Shown: in pieces, positions 33,485 through 45,645 of the stretch | Numbering within the stretch: the stretch's first letter is position 1 | Layout: each line of letters begins with the position of its first letter | Assembly (NCBI GenBank): GCA_030710605.1 | Contig: CP092884.1 | Location: 16,969,483-17,033,482 of the forward strand | Length of the DNA stretch: 64,000 bases | DNA from: Cordylochernes scorpioides | Taxonomy: Eukaryota; Arthropoda; Arachnida; Pseudoscorpiones; Chernetidae | Direction of reading: 5' to 3' | Made by a program: the position numbers and the translations under genes | The notes under the pieces: generated by a model | Databases searched by the model: none | Told to the model about the DNA's origin: nothing | What the model saw: the letters and a program-made list of their open reading frames with translations, nothing else

Positions 33485-34274
33485 AAAAGAAACATTCGTG
33501 CTTTTAAATCCTTTAATTTTATATGTATAGATGGCGCGTTATTGCTTTGCGTTTATTTATGCCTAAATGGCTTTGTCTTTATTGTTTGCGGAAGAGCATT
33601 GCTCGATGCAAATATTTGAATGTAATTCTACTGTCCTATAAGCTTATGTCCATAGTTTTCTCGAAAATCATTTTAGAGATTTCATCCTTCAGTGCTGCGT
33701 ATATAAGCAGAATCGTCCAATACAGTATAGGAGCTCTGAGAAGCGGTCTGGTGGATTAAATTGGCGAAACCGCTGGGAGGGTTCACCACTGATGAGCCAA
33801 GCTCTCCCAATATATTTTTTCATCGCAGTAAGGGCAGTATAAATTTGTATTATGTATAAAAGAAACATTCGTGCTTTTAAATTATTTAATTTTATATGTA
33901 TAGATGGCGCGTTATTGCTTTATGTTAATTTATGCCTAACTGGCCTTGTCTTTATTATTTGCAGAAGAGCATTGCTCGATGCAAATATTTGAATGTAATT
34001 CTACTGTCCTATAAGCTTATGTCCATAGTTTTCTTGAAAACCATTTCTGAGATTACATCCTTCAGTGCTGCGTATATAAGCAGAATCGTCCAATACAGTA
34101 TTTGAGCTCTGAGAAGCGGTCTGGTGGATTAAATTGGCGAAAACGCTGGGAGGGTTCACCACTGATGTGCCAAGCCCTCTCAATATTTTTTTCATTGCAG
34201 TAAGGGCAGTATAAGTTTGTATTATGTATAAAAGAAACATTCGTGCTTTTAAATTCTTTTATTTTATATGTATA
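33485..34274 (+). repeat. Tandem array of a ~372-bp repeat family (two full units and the start of a third)
   Basis: 'agaaacattcgtgctttta' recurs at 33488, 33861 and 34233, a period of about 372. Each unit contains 'gcattgctcgatgcaaat', 'ctataagcttatgtccatag', 'gtatataagcagaatcgtcc' and ends with a GGCGAAAC...CTGATGAGCC block and CCCTCCCA. The third unit is cut at 34274 by a mini-Helitron and resumes at 34729. Confidence 0.75.
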
Positions 34275-34728
34275 CTAGACGAATGACCCGGGCAACGCCC
34301 GGGTTTACATGATTAAATGTATTATTCAAACACATTAAACATGTGCCCGTTGGCTGCCAGCGAGTAAATGTCTGCGCCCGTTGACTCCCGGCGAGCAAGT
34401 GACTGCTCCCGTCGGCGAGCAAGTGGCTTCCCGGCGCATGCGCGCGCACAGGGAAGCCACGTGCTCGCTGGCGGCCAATGGGCGCGCCCCGCCATCAGAT
34501 CCACCGCCTTCTAGAGGGCGCTGTTCGTGAGCTATTTAGAATAATTTGAATATATAGTTTTAATAATTGATTTATATATTTTTTAAAATAGCCTATCGTC
34601 ATCCCCGTTATTTTTTACCTATGTATGGAAATTTTGGTTTGAATTAGTGAACTACTGCGAATTTGTATACCGGGCATACAGACCAACAGACCAACAAACA
34701 TACAAACATTCATTTATATATATATAGA
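34275..34728 (-). mobile_element. 454-bp non-autonomous Helitron inserted in a 372-bp repeat unit
   Basis: The minus-strand 5' end is TCTATATATATATAAATG and the 3' end is hairpin CCCGGGCGTTGCCCGGG then CTAG, inserted between A and T. The host repeat reads through on both sides ('atatgtata' | 'tatggcgcgttattgc'), so the insertion point is exact. The inside has a GC-rich patch with 'ggcgcatgcgcgcgc'. Confidence 0.75.
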
Positions 34729-34966
34729 TATGGCGCGTTATTGCTCTGTGTTAATGTCTGCTATTTGATTTAATGAATGAACTATTTCAGAGCATATCTT
34801 AAAGGCATTTAGCAATAAATTATTTAAGATAAGAGAAACCTTATATATAAAGGCAATGTGAATGAAACATGTATGAAATATTTTAATAAAATTCAATATA
34901 GAGTTAGGTACAATACTTTGTATTTTAATATTTAATTCAAATATACAACAAGGTTAATCATACTAT
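34729..34966. other. Remainder of the third repeat unit and AT-rich flank
   Basis: 34729-34765 continues the 372-bp unit. 34890-34966 is an inverted, diverged match to the sequence beyond the solo LTR at 40517-40580. Confidence 0.45.
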
Positions 34967-35217
34967 TGTCAAGTAGCTCCATCCAGATGGGACACCTGTC
35001 AATCATTCCTGGACCCCGGGGGGGGGGGACCACAGGTGTGAGGGCTTCTCCGAAGCTGATCTGTAAATAAGGAAAACGGGACGGTGGCTGTCGCCGTTCA
35101 TTAGGATTATCTTTTAACTTGGGGTAAGTTGTACACTCTCTCTCTCTCCCTATAAATACCCCTTATAATAAATTATTTATTCCCAAATTTGCCCTTGCTT
35201 TATTTATCTCCGCGACA
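34967..35217 (+). repeat. 5' LTR of gypsy element
   Basis: TG...CA ends. It includes a CT-rich stretch followed by TATAAATA (near 35150) and AATAAA-like signals, so promoter and polyadenylation signals are plausible. Confidence 0.85.
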
Positions 35218-35317
35218 TATTTTGGCGGAGACGCTGGGTAACGTGACGGAACTTCGAAGAAGTCGACGTCTACAGAGATGTGAACCAATTATTGAACTTT
35301 TGCCACAGCGAATAAAA

Positions 35318-36463
35318 ATGGAAGACGACCACAGACCTACTGTTAGCGGATCCTACCTCCCTTGTCAGCGCCAACGAGATCCATCTACCTTTTCTGGAGA
35401 TGGAAATATAAACCCTGGACAGTGGTTGAAGGAGTACGAGAGAGTGTCGAAGTACAACAGATGGGACGACACCATGAAGCTTGCCAACGTCGTCTTTTAC
35501 TTGAACGGAACTGCTGGAAGGTGGTTTGATAATAACGAAGAATCACTCAACTCGTGGAGAAGCTTTGAAGACACATTCCGCGGTGTGTTCGGACTGCAGG
35601 AGGATTCTGCTCGTCGCGCCGAGGAAGTTCTGAAGTCAAGAGCACAGAAGGCCGAGGAATCCAGCGAGTCATATATCCAGGAGATTCTTAGTCTCTGCCA
35701 CCAGGTGAACCCTCGCATGGAAGAAGGTGAGATAGTTGCTCACATTATAAAGGGAATTTCGGAGGACACATACCAGGTATTGGTGGCGAAAGACATACAG
35801 ATGGTATATGAAATCCTGAAGTTTTGCCGTCATCTGACAACCGTCAAGCAGCGCAGGATCGACCGTACGAAATTCTCCAGGTTGTCAAACGTAATGCCCA
35901 TTTCATGTGTTGACGACTCAGACGACTTGGCCGGCTTAATTCGCCGTATGGTTAGAGAAGAAATACAAAAGGTCCTCTCACCACCTGAAGTGGTCAATCC
36001 TCTCCGAGAAGTGAACGCCCTGGAACAGACTGTGAGGGAAGAAGTTAGCCGTGTTCTCCAACCTACCAGAGCACAAATCAACGTGGTACAACAACAACCA
36101 CGCACGCCCTATAATATAGACTGACCAACCCAACCCAGGAAGACGGAACATTGGAGAACCTACGACGACAAACCAATCTGCTCTCACTGCGGACGACCCG
36201 GACATGTCGTCCGTTATTGTAGGGAACGACGGCAGGTCTTCGCTGAAGCCAGGTCACGGAATGGCGGAGAAGGAAGAAATGTTGGATTTTCGAGTCGACC
36301 CCCGAGATATGGCGCCGACGACGACTATGTAACGCCCCAAACCTCGACGTACTTTTACCGGAGCTCTTCCCCACATCCAAGCAGTGCAAGGTCGCCAGCC
36401 CGAAGACAATCCCAGTCGCCAGCCCGTCGTTTCAGCCGTTCTCCCAATCCTCAGAATTTGTAA
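35318..36463 (+). pseudogene. gag: Gypsy Gag, one internal stop
   Basis: The ATG at 35318 (MEDDHRPT) is the likely start. The capsid-like region (FSGDGNINPGQWLKEYERVS...LNGTAGRWFD...SWRSFEDTFRGVF) precedes a coiled, charged linker and the nucleocapsid knuckle CSHCGRPGHVVRYC near 36190. An RS/SP-rich tail ends at TAA 36461-36463. A TGA at 36122-36124 interrupts the frame. The knuckle sequence is of the kind common in chelicerate gypsy elements. The end overlaps the pol frame in the -1 register. Confidence 0.85.
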
Positions 36464-39400
36464 AACTAGGTGGAGCGGCTTCTACCGGGGGTGAGGTCGC
36501 CATTGAGAAAATTCCTCCAGGGTATATCGCCGCTAAATTAAAAGAAAATTTTGTTATGGTCGAAATATATGGACGCAAAATTAAAGCATTGGTGGATTCA
36601 GGAGCAGACTTTTCTTTTATTTCAGACAAATTTCGACGCGAACTAAAGACACCTCTCTTCAAAGAACCAGGTCCCATTCTCAAAGCCGCAAATAAAAATT
36701 TAATAGAGACCCTAGGAAAATGTGTCCTGAACATAGAAGTTAATGGTCTGAAGATATCCTTTGAATTCGTTGTTATGGTGGAATGCAGCCATGACATCAT
36801 ATTCGGATGGGACTTCTTCAAGGCCACCGAAGCCGTCATTGATTGTGGTAGAAATGAACTTCATCTCGAGGAAACCTCCGTCCTGGAATCTCGAGAGGAG
36901 GAAAACCAGAAATTGTTTGCTTCCGACGACTTTGTCATCCCGCCTAAATCAATAAAGAAGATCAGTGTGATAAACGAAGAAGTATGCGGTGTTAGAGATG
37001 TTTTAGTCTCAACTTCTAAGGACTTATTATTAAGAAAATAATTTCTTATACCAAACTCATTGGTTACATTTCGACACGGCCGAGGTAGCATTTGGGTTGC
37101 GAATGGAGCGTCTTAGCCGCAACTGATTCCATCAGGAAATGAATATGTGCACCATGGAAATTTATGAGAATGGAAATATCTGCAGTCTTATCGAATCCAG
37201 CGATAAGTTACAAGAAACGCAGCTAAAGTCACGTGAATGGTCACAGAAGATAAACCTTACTCTAGATCCAGGGCTGTCTGAAATTCAAAGGTTACAGCTT
37301 GTTTCATGCCTTGACGAGTTTATTGACATATTTGACTTTGGGGGAACTCCCATTAAGCCCACCAGTACTGTGAAGCACAAGATAAGCACAGGAGACCACT
37401 CTCCTATCAAACAGAGGCCCTATAGAGTAGCACCAAGTGAACGACGACTAATTCAAAATGAAGTGAACAAGATGATTGAAAATCACATCGTGAAGCCCTC
37501 TGAAAGTCCTTGGTCATCTCCTGTTATTCTATTTCGAAAGAAAGATGGGACCTGGAGATTCTGCGTAGATTATCGTCGATTAAATAAAATAACAAAAAAT
37601 ATGTTTACCCGCTGCCACGCATTGACGATGCTTTAGACAGGTTAGCTGGCTCTAGTTACTTCTCCACGATGTATCATCGGTCCGGGTATTGGCAGATTGA
37701 AGTGGACGAAAAAGACAGGGAGAAAACTGCCTTCATCACTCCAGATGGGTTGTATGAATTCCGAGTAATGCCTTTCGGTCTATGCAACGCTCCAGCAACG
37801 TTTGAAAGGATGATAGATAGTGTTCTGGGCAGTCTTAAATGAAACATGTGCCTTTGCTACCTGGATGACATCGTAGTTTACGCACCTACCTTTGAGGAAC
37901 GTCTACGTCGTCTACAACTTGTATTAAGCTGTATCCAGAAAGCTGGACTAAGCTTGAACCACAAAAAGTGTCTTTTTGGATCAAGGAGGATAAAGAATTT
38001 AGGACACCTTGTTGACACCAATGTAATTTATCCAGATCCAGATAAAGTTGAAGCCGTCTCTGAATTTCCGAGGCCGAAGAATATCTCTGAACTGAGGAGC
38101 TTTCTTGGATTATGTTCCTATTACCGAAGATTTATTGAAAACTTTGCTGACAAAGCTAGATCTTTGCATGACCTACTGAAGACTGAAAAACAATTCTATT
38201 GGGATGCAGCTCAAGAGAAAGCGTTTGAAATCCTTAAAACATCTCTAATTTCAGAGCCTGTCTTGGGACATTTTGATGAATCCGCTGATACCCATCTACA
38301 CACGGATGCAAGCGGATATGGTATTGGAGCTGTTCTTCTACAAATACAAGGTGGAAAGGAGCGGCCTATAGCTTATGCATCTCGAAGCTTGACAAAGGCT
38401 GAACATAACTATTCTACAACAGAAAAAGAATGCCTTGCTGTAGTCTGGTCTATTAGCAAAGACCCGGATTTAGCTAAAAATAATCGATAATTTAAACTCG
38501 GGCTACACCAGAAAGGAATTCAGCATTATCGACGGCATCTTATACAAGAAAAACTATAGCACAACTGAAAGACCCTGGCTTATGATGATTCCTAAACACT
38601 TAAGATCGGAAGTTATGGCAGATTTACATGACGCTCCTACAGCTGGGCATTTGGGTTTCGCTCGAACGTATGACAAAGTGAAGAAACGATTCTATTGGCC
38701 TGGCCTTTATAGAACTGTTCGCCAATATGTAAGCCATTGTCGGGAGTGTCAGCGAAGGAAGAAATTACCTCGACGTCCGGCTGGACAACTTGTATCCATA
38801 CCACCTGTAATAAAGCCATTCTATAAGGTCGGGGTTGATCTCCTTGGAAGATTTCCAGTTTCTAAAGATGGAAACCGTTGGATCATTGTGTACTCCGATC
38901 ATATGACAAGGTATGCCATAACGAAAGCGATCCCAGACGGAGGAGCAATCGAAACAGCTAAGTTCCTGGTTGAAGATGTTATCTTGAAGCATGGAGCTCC
39001 TATATAAATGATAACAGAGAGAGATCGCGGAAAAAAATCCATTTCTCAAGTAATAAAAGAGATCAATGCTCTTTGCGGAAATGTGCACAGATTTACAATG
39101 GCCTACCAATCCCCGACCAACGGCCTGACTGAAAGGTTCAACAAAACTCTGGGAGATAAGTTGTCCATGTACACAGGTGTTGAGCAGAAGGACTGGGACC
39201 AAGTTTTACCCTACGTAACTTTTGGTTACAACACTGATAAACAGGAGTCGACCGGCTACACTCCGTTCTTTCTTGTCCACGCCCGCGAGGCCGAGACCTA
39301 CATCGATGCTGTACTACCTTACCTACCAGATAAGATCTCTGACGACTACGTTGGAGAACATGTGACCAGAGCTGAGGAAGCGCGTCAACTCTCCCGATCA

Positions 39401-39751
39401 CGTCTTCTACAATCACAGGCCTAAGACCGTAGACTTTACGACCAGAAACATACTCCAGTCTATTACCAGAAGGATGATCTTGTGTGGGTTTTTACTCCCA
39501 TCCGAAAAATAGGGCTCTCAGAAAAGCTACTGAAGAGATACTTCGGTCCCTACAAGGTGACCAAGAAGCTTTCAGAAGTAAGGTATAAAGTAGAGCCCGT
39601 GGACCCGTCTCCCCGATCACCGAAAGCCAAGGATATCGTCCATGTCATTCGTATGAAGCCCTACCTGGACCCTGAAGAACAACATTCCATTCTGCTAGGG
39701 AACACAGGCCGTGATAGTTTTCCTTCCAGAACAAGGGCTGAGACAAGCTAA
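36444..39751 (+). pseudogene. pol: Gypsy Pol (protease, RT, partial RNase H, integrase), multiply disrupted
   Basis: Protease active site LVDSGAD lies near 36598. The RT begins around 37400 ([28 protein letters not shown]) with the YLDDIVVY site near 37857. RNase H starts (LHTDASGYGIGAVL, near 38300) but is cut after AVVWSISK (~38455), joining directly to the integrase approach. Integrase has H...H...C..C (AGHLGF...CRECQ), the first D in GVDLLG, and E in NGLTERFNKT. Damage: a frame loss before 37139, a frameshift near 37595, TGA at 37840-37842, the RNase H deletion, TAA at 39005-39007 and TAA at 39422-39424. No functional polyprotein is possible. Confidence 0.88.
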
Positions 39752-39786
39752 TCAGCGGGTCGCTGTTTTCTCTAAAGAGGGAGTAA

Positions 39787-40030
39787 TGTCAAGTAGCTCC
39801 ATCCAGATGAGACACCTGTCAATCATCCCTGGACCCCGGGGGGACCACAAGTGTGAGGGCTTCTCCGAAGCTGATCTGTAAATAAGGAAAACGGGACGGT
39901 GGCTGTCGCCGTTCATTAGGATAATCTTTTGACTTGGGGTAAGTTATACACTCTCTTTCTCCCTATAAATACCCCTTATAATAACTTATTTATTCCCAAA
40001 TTTGCCCTTGCTTTATTTATCTCCGCGACA
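39787..40030 (+). repeat. 3' LTR of gypsy element
   Basis: Shorter than the 5' LTR mainly through G-run and CT-run length changes. Confidence 0.85.
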
Positions 40031-40039
40031 ATATATAAA

Positions 40040-40222
40040 TAAAAGAATAACTTTTGCAAAAATTAGAGGAAGAAAAATATAGTTTTGCCGACGATATGTG
40101 TAACATGCTTTGTATTTATTTATGTAAAATATTTAATTATTCTTTGTCCTTTCTTCATAGTTAGGTAGTCGCCAACACTGTATTTTTCTTTCCTTAATTT
40201 TTGCATAAGTTATTCTTTTGTT
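40040..40222. repeat. Palindrome between the gypsy element and an inverted solo LTR
   Basis: 'aaaagaataacttttgcaaa' at about 40041 mirrors '...gcataagttattcttttg' ending near 40221, with arms of about 45 bases around an AT-rich centre. Confidence 0.6.
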
Positions 40223-40227
40223 TATAT

Positions 40228-40517
40228 TGTCGCGGAGATAAATAAAGCAAGGGAAAATTTGGGAATAATTAATTTATTATAAAGGGTATTTACCTTTTAG
40301 TTCTTCAATAAAATTAAATACAAGAGGTATTTATAGGGAGAGAGATAATATAACAACTTATCCCAAGGTAAAGATAATAATAATGAGCGTCGTCCCCCAC
40401 TGAGGCGTCCCGCTTTCCTTATTTGCCCATAAGATTCCGAGAACCCCTCACACCTGAGGTGCCCCCCCCCCCTTCCCTTGGAGATCAGGGATGATTGACT
40501 CCCATGGAGCTTCTTTA
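40228..40517 (-). repeat. Inverted solo LTR related to the gypsy LTR
   Basis: Starts TGTCGCGGAGATAAATAAAG on the plus strand, the complement of the gypsy LTR 3' end. It is preceded by ATAT. It carries a ~35-base insert near 40295-40325 and loses its far end around 40515, where flank homology to 34890-34966 continues. Confidence 0.7.
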
Positions 40518-40599
40518 TTATGATTAACCTTGTTGTAATTGAATTAAACATAACACAAGGTATTGTGACTATCCCTTATTCTAAATAGGAAACGTTACA

Positions 40600-41290
40600 A
40601 TTTAAATATTATATCTGCAGATTTTTTCTTCTTTTAAAACTCGCGATTGAATAATTACTTTGTATTACAAGATTTTTTTTTAAGTTAAACTTAATTTGTT
40701 TCTCTATGTATATATACAGATTAATCTATTAGTGATCGCTACACGGGTACCCAGGAAATGGCGTGACTGATTCAGCAACCCTGGAGATAAGACAATATGT
40801 TGATACATAAGTAAATATAGCTCAGAAGATTGTCCAGTATGTGATTACAACCGGCCACTCACGATATCATTCTAATTTGGGGTTTTGCACCTTGCGGAAA
40901 AACAATTATGGAAAAATATTATATATATATTGTCCCGTTTGTGAATTTAATAATTAATGATTTCTTTTTTTTTTTTACTGATTTTTGTATATTAAATTAA
41001 AAAGTCATTTTTGTTATCATCATCACATGCGATGTATTTTTTTAACAAACGATAATAAACAACAATGTAATTTGCATCTTCATTATTATAAAACAACAAC
41101 AAACTTAAATAAAAAGGTAAAAACATATTTAAACATTTACACAAAAACGATACAATATTATACAAATTTTGAGATAGAAATTATTCACTGATTTTGAATA
41201 AAAAGGTATTTGCCAATGTTATGTAGTCGCGAACCTTTTGAAAAAAAAATGCAATAAAACAACTGTGAAAAAATAATCCAAAATAATAAT
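40600..41290. other. AT-rich non-coding stretch
   Basis: Nothing recognised. Confidence 0.3.
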
Positions 41291-41310
41291 AAAAAGGTCA
41301 GGTGTTGATA

Positions 41311-41575
41311 TTAAAAACAAAGAAGGCATATCCTGACCACGAGCACAAGTGCTTTTTAGATGGCAGAGCGCCATCTAGTGGAACAAAATCAACTAACGTT
41401 GGTTTAGCCTGTTCCCTGATATTCTTGATAAATCAAGAAAATGGGTTGGCCAAATATCAGAGAACAGGCTAAATCAACGTTTATTTTATTTCTGTTCCAC
41501 TAGATGGCGCTCTGCCATCTAAAAAGCCTATGTGTTCGTGGTCAGGATAAGTCTTCTTTGATTTTAATAAAACAA
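41311..41575. mobile_element. Palindromic PLE fragment
   Basis: Arms 41311-41422 and 41453-41575 are inverted copies of the PLE 5' block ('ggtcagga', 'gagcacaagtgcttt', 'agatggcagagcgccatcta'), around a short centre with 'cttgataaatcaag'. The hammerhead itself is absent. Confidence 0.65.
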
Positions 41576-41929
41576 TTATAAATCATTATTTGCTTTATTT
41601 GAGCTAATAGTAATTTGAGGAAGAAAAACCAGACTTGAGACGTGAAGAATAAAGAAAATAAAAGACTTGATTATATATTTACACTAGCCGAATGGCCCGG
41701 GCAACGCCCGGGTTTTACCCGACTGGACCCGGCTTCGCCTGGGTAGTGTTCGAGCGAGGTTTACTCATGAATGAATAGAGGCCCCAACTGTTTGTAAACT
41801 CAATGTAATGGATTTTCTTTCAGCAAAATAGAGATGAATTGCAAACAGCAATATCGAAAATGCTTGTAAAAAAATCTGAAATATAGGATCCATTTCACAA
41901 ACACATCTAATGAATAGAGTGCTGTTTGG

Positions 41930-42080
41930 AGGAGTGGTCTAAACTGTTAATTTTTAAAAACCATGACCCGGGATCATCGAATGCAGATTCAGACACTTTG
42001 TTCTGAAAAAAAAAAAATTGCCCCAATGGCTCCTGATTCTTGAAAAATTCCAACCCCTCCAGTGAGTGCAAGTAACCAAA
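41930..42080 (+). mobile_element. tRNA-derived SINE-like repeat
   Basis: An A-box-like 'gaggagtggtctaaac' is followed by a 'gacccgggatcatcgaat' B-box-like segment, an A-run and 'gtgagtgcaagtaacc'. It is truncated after 42080. An inverted 3' piece lies at 42640-42725. Confidence 0.45.
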
Positions 42081-43724
42081 CTGGACTTTTATTCTTAAAA
42101 ATTAAAAAAAAATCTAATGATTAGTGTGAATAAATGAAAATGGTCGGCACAACCTGAAAATTTCACTTTGTCCACTTCACTCTCGGCTGTCCAAGAAGAA
42201 ACAGCCAGAGCAAACATTTTAAAGGGCACCTAATCCGGCATTTACATATCTAAATAGTTAAGCAACTTTTATAAATGTAATATATTTCTGCAATATTGAA
42301 ATACCTGGACTTGGAAGAATTTTGTATTAGTTATTGTTGCAGTTTTAGAAAAGTTTGGGAAATAGGATATTTTAACAAAAGAATATAATTTTTAAAATGG
42401 TATATAAAATAAAAAGGAAATTTGCATAATTTTCTAATAGTCAAGGGCAATTTTAAAAATACCAAAAAAGCAAGACCAAATAAAAAATATATATATGTGT
42501 GTGATGTTTCAGTAACAGCATTGTTGCCATATAAAGACAAAATTACTGAATGTATTCAGTACCTTTGTCTGAAGATAGCCAAAATGTAACTGAAACCACA
42601 CATAATGTAATTATTTGTATTCGGTCTTGCTTCCTTTTTTTTTAATTATCCCTAGTACGCGTGGTACAGGCCATGATAACCAGTGGACTGCTTTTACTGT
42701 AAGCGCACCACATGTCTACAAATGTGATACATTGCTACCAGCTAAATGCATTTTCACTATGGTGTGATTTCCACATGATGGATCTGTAGACACATTATAA
42801 TCTCTCCAGAGCTTAAGGTAGCAAACAGTACTTTCACATTATATAAATATCAATGCCAAAAGCCAGAGTTATGATAGCATGTTGCAGTGTAATGTAGACC
42901 TGCAGGATGGGAAAAAGCAATATTATTTCCGGCTTTAATTTGAAAAGTATTATGAAACGTTAAAAATATAATCTTAACTTTTGAAGCATGAAAAAATGCT
43001 AACTTGATGTGTATCAATTTAGTCTCAAAACAAACAGCATGTAAAAGTAAGCACCAATCGAAAGCATTTATTAGCTCTAACAGTGCTGCCCCCAGCGGTA
43101 AAAGACGGGAGCTAACGCTTCACGGGTTGTTAAAGTTTCTGTTAATATTACATTAACTTAACAATATTCCATGTCTTGCTAACACAAATTTTTAAAAATA
43201 ATATGCATAAAAATAATGCAATTCAAAAAATCATAAATGAAGCATCATTAAATTAAATGGGAGAGAAATGGTGTTCCAATTTTTTTTTTTTTTTTGTTGT
43301 AAAACTTTGACCTTTATATTTTTACAAATTCTTAATGTACATAACCCAAACCAAATTGTCTATGAAATTCTGCAAACAAATATAATATTATAGAGGCATG
43401 AAAATACTAATGGTGTAAAAATCAAAACAGCAAAGTTATCCTGATAAATGCAATGAGCTATGATAAGGTGTGTTGCAGGCTAACAAAAACCTTAATTGAA
43501 CCAGAAATGTTGATACCATAAAAGAAAAAAAAAATTTTCAAGAATAGAGTTATGTAAATGAATTAAATGTGAAAAAATTAAAATAAAATAAAGTAAAAAA
43601 AGCTTTATTGATGAAACTACAGTAGAGCAATAATGATAACAAATTATTCACAAATTATGTATTTACAAAAGTCAAGCTTACCAAAATCATTATTCGAAGA
43701 AATCTCTTTCAAAATTGTCAAAAT

Positions 43725-45645
43725 CTAGATCAAAGCCCCCTGATAAACAATATTGCGTGTCTTGCTAAAAGTAGAACTAAAGACAAATAAATTTTTAGGG
43801 CTGGAAACACGGGAGCATGCTACATAGAGTTGCCCATGCGAGAAACAGGGAGACTCAAGATGCACACCAACTACTTGCAATGTTTGACCCTGAGATTTAT
43901 TAATTGTCATAGCAAAGGCAACCATAACTGGGAATTGCAAGCGTCTAAACTTAAAAGGCAGATCATTTGGAATAATAGGTATTCTAGGAATAAGGACCTC
44001 TTCCCCTCGAAAAGAGCCAGTTAAAATTCGAGCCTGGAGAACATTAGTCTGGGTTTCCAGCAAAAACTGTTTTGGATATTTTTTAGAACAGCTACTATTC
44101 TTCATACAGGGGGACACAGGGTTGTACTCACCGCAAGGCCCATGTATCATATTCTTAACCACAATGTTATACAATAGCGGGTCTTGAATAGGATCTGTGA
44201 ACTCAGCACATATAACAGAGTCTATCTGAGTGGGACGGAGCTTATTTACTAGCCAAACTAATATGTGAGCATGAGGAAGTCCCCTTTTCTGCCATTCAAC
44301 AGAATACATCCACGCAACTGTTGCTCCATACAATTGGCCTTTTGTTAGAGCCCCAATAAATTTAACTAATTTTTGCCGAAAAACCCGAGCTGTGATATCA
44401 TGTCTATCCAGCTGATTTTGTCCTGGTAGCAACGCTGCAGATAGCTCTTCCCTAGAGGGGTTACTTGTAAAAGTAATAAAAAGATCTGGACGCCCAAATT
44501 TCCGAACATAACAAAAAGCATCCTGCGTATATTCTGCCAAATACCTGGGACTATTGACAAAACTTGATGGTAAAATGATCCTTTGACCCAAGCTATTAGG
44601 GTTAATATTTGCATCAGTTGACAGGGCATCGCGCAAATGAATATAACTCTCTGCACGCAAGTTTCTCTGGTGCAGCGTAATATAGCGCAAACGTTCACTT
44701 TCTACCTTAGCATACATATCGACCAGGAATTGATGAAAGAGCTGGCCAAATTGAACAATGACATTTGGACTATTTCGGCGAACCATAATAAAATAGCCAT
44801 AAAAATCCATAGAAGACACTTTACTTGACAAAGGCTGTCTAGTGTTTGGGTCGATCTGAGGAATATGAAAAGAATATCCTTCTTGGCCTTTCCAGAAAAT
44901 TAAAGGATATTGAAAGGCATCATAAAAGCGATGTGTGTCGCTAACATGTTGCAGCAAATTATCTCGCTGATGTAAAACAATGTCACGTGAGCCAAACTGA
45001 TTACCAGCTGAGACAACCGCAAACTCATTAGCTGTAGAAGCATTATACCGTCTAGGATGTTGACCAGGAGGTATCCGATCAGCATTTACAACAACTCTGT
45101 ATGCATCACTGGGGAGATTTTCAAGTGCAGTTTTAAACTGTTGAACCAGTATATTGTGTAAAAAATGGACTGAATCAGAATTCTCTCCAGATAATAGGCT
45201 GCGAAGTGGCTCGGGAGGTAAGTCAATTAAGGGCAAACGGACTTTCCCGTTTGAACAGCACATTCCAGAAGACTCATCTTTCCATCTTGAGGCCCTAACA
45301 AAACCTGCATGTAGTGTCCATCATCCCAAGGGAAATTAAAGGGTGCTTAAAGTATTCAACAGCAACAGAATAATTAAAACCTGCATTTTCCATAGAAGAC
45401 CAAACGCTGCTGAAAAAATTATTTGTTCTAGTATTCCTCCGAGTAGAAGAATATATTTCTGAATGCGCCTGTAAGCGAGAATGGATGGGATCAGGTGTCT
45501 CTAACGACCGCACAGCGGCTTGACGCGCGGACTGTGCACGCAATCTTCGAATATTCTGTCCTCTGGTTTCGCGCAGTCTGTAAGCATGCTGAACCCTAGA
45601 GCTATTGGAACGCTGAGAAAGATTGCTTCTCCTATGGCTTGGCAT
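43725..45645 (-). pseudogene. Helitron Rep-helicase, internal deletion fusing Rep to helicase C-terminus
   Basis: The likely start is ATG 45645 (MPSHRRSN), preceded by an acceptor-like 'tttgtgtttgtag'. One frameshift near 45280 splits the N-terminus (...MMDTTCRFC) from a 512-residue open frame (45263-43725). That frame has conserved Rep blocks (FPLIFW-like YPLIFWKGQEGY, GRPDLFITFTSNP, EWQKRGLPHAHILVWL with the HUH histidines at about 331-333), then jumps in frame near residue 411 to helicase motif VI (AFAMTINKSQGQTL...LYVACSRV). The catalytic tyrosine region and helicase motifs I-V are missing. It could not roll-circle replicate alone. Confidence 0.85.

Larger units (their letters stand above)
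34967..40030 (+). mobile_element. Gypsy-type LTR retrotransposon, inactivated
   Basis: LTRs at 34967-35217 and 39787-40030 (TGTCAAG...GCGACA, about eight substitutions) enclose gag, protease, RT, remnant RNase H and integrase in Gypsy order. A PBS-like 'ttttggcggagacgctgggt' follows the first LTR, and a polypurine tract 'aaagagggagtaa' precedes the second. Flanks are ctat/atat, one base off a 4-bp duplication. No envelope gene is present. Confidence 0.9.

Noticed and set aside
33760..33815. Hammerhead reading of the 372-bp family block (GGCGAAAC...CTGATGAGCC with a TTGGC/GCCAA stem)
   Set aside because: The core strings and a 5-bp stem II are present in permuted order, but only about 19 bases separate GAAA from CTGATGA. 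No stem I can form there, and the base after GAAA varies without a covarying partner.
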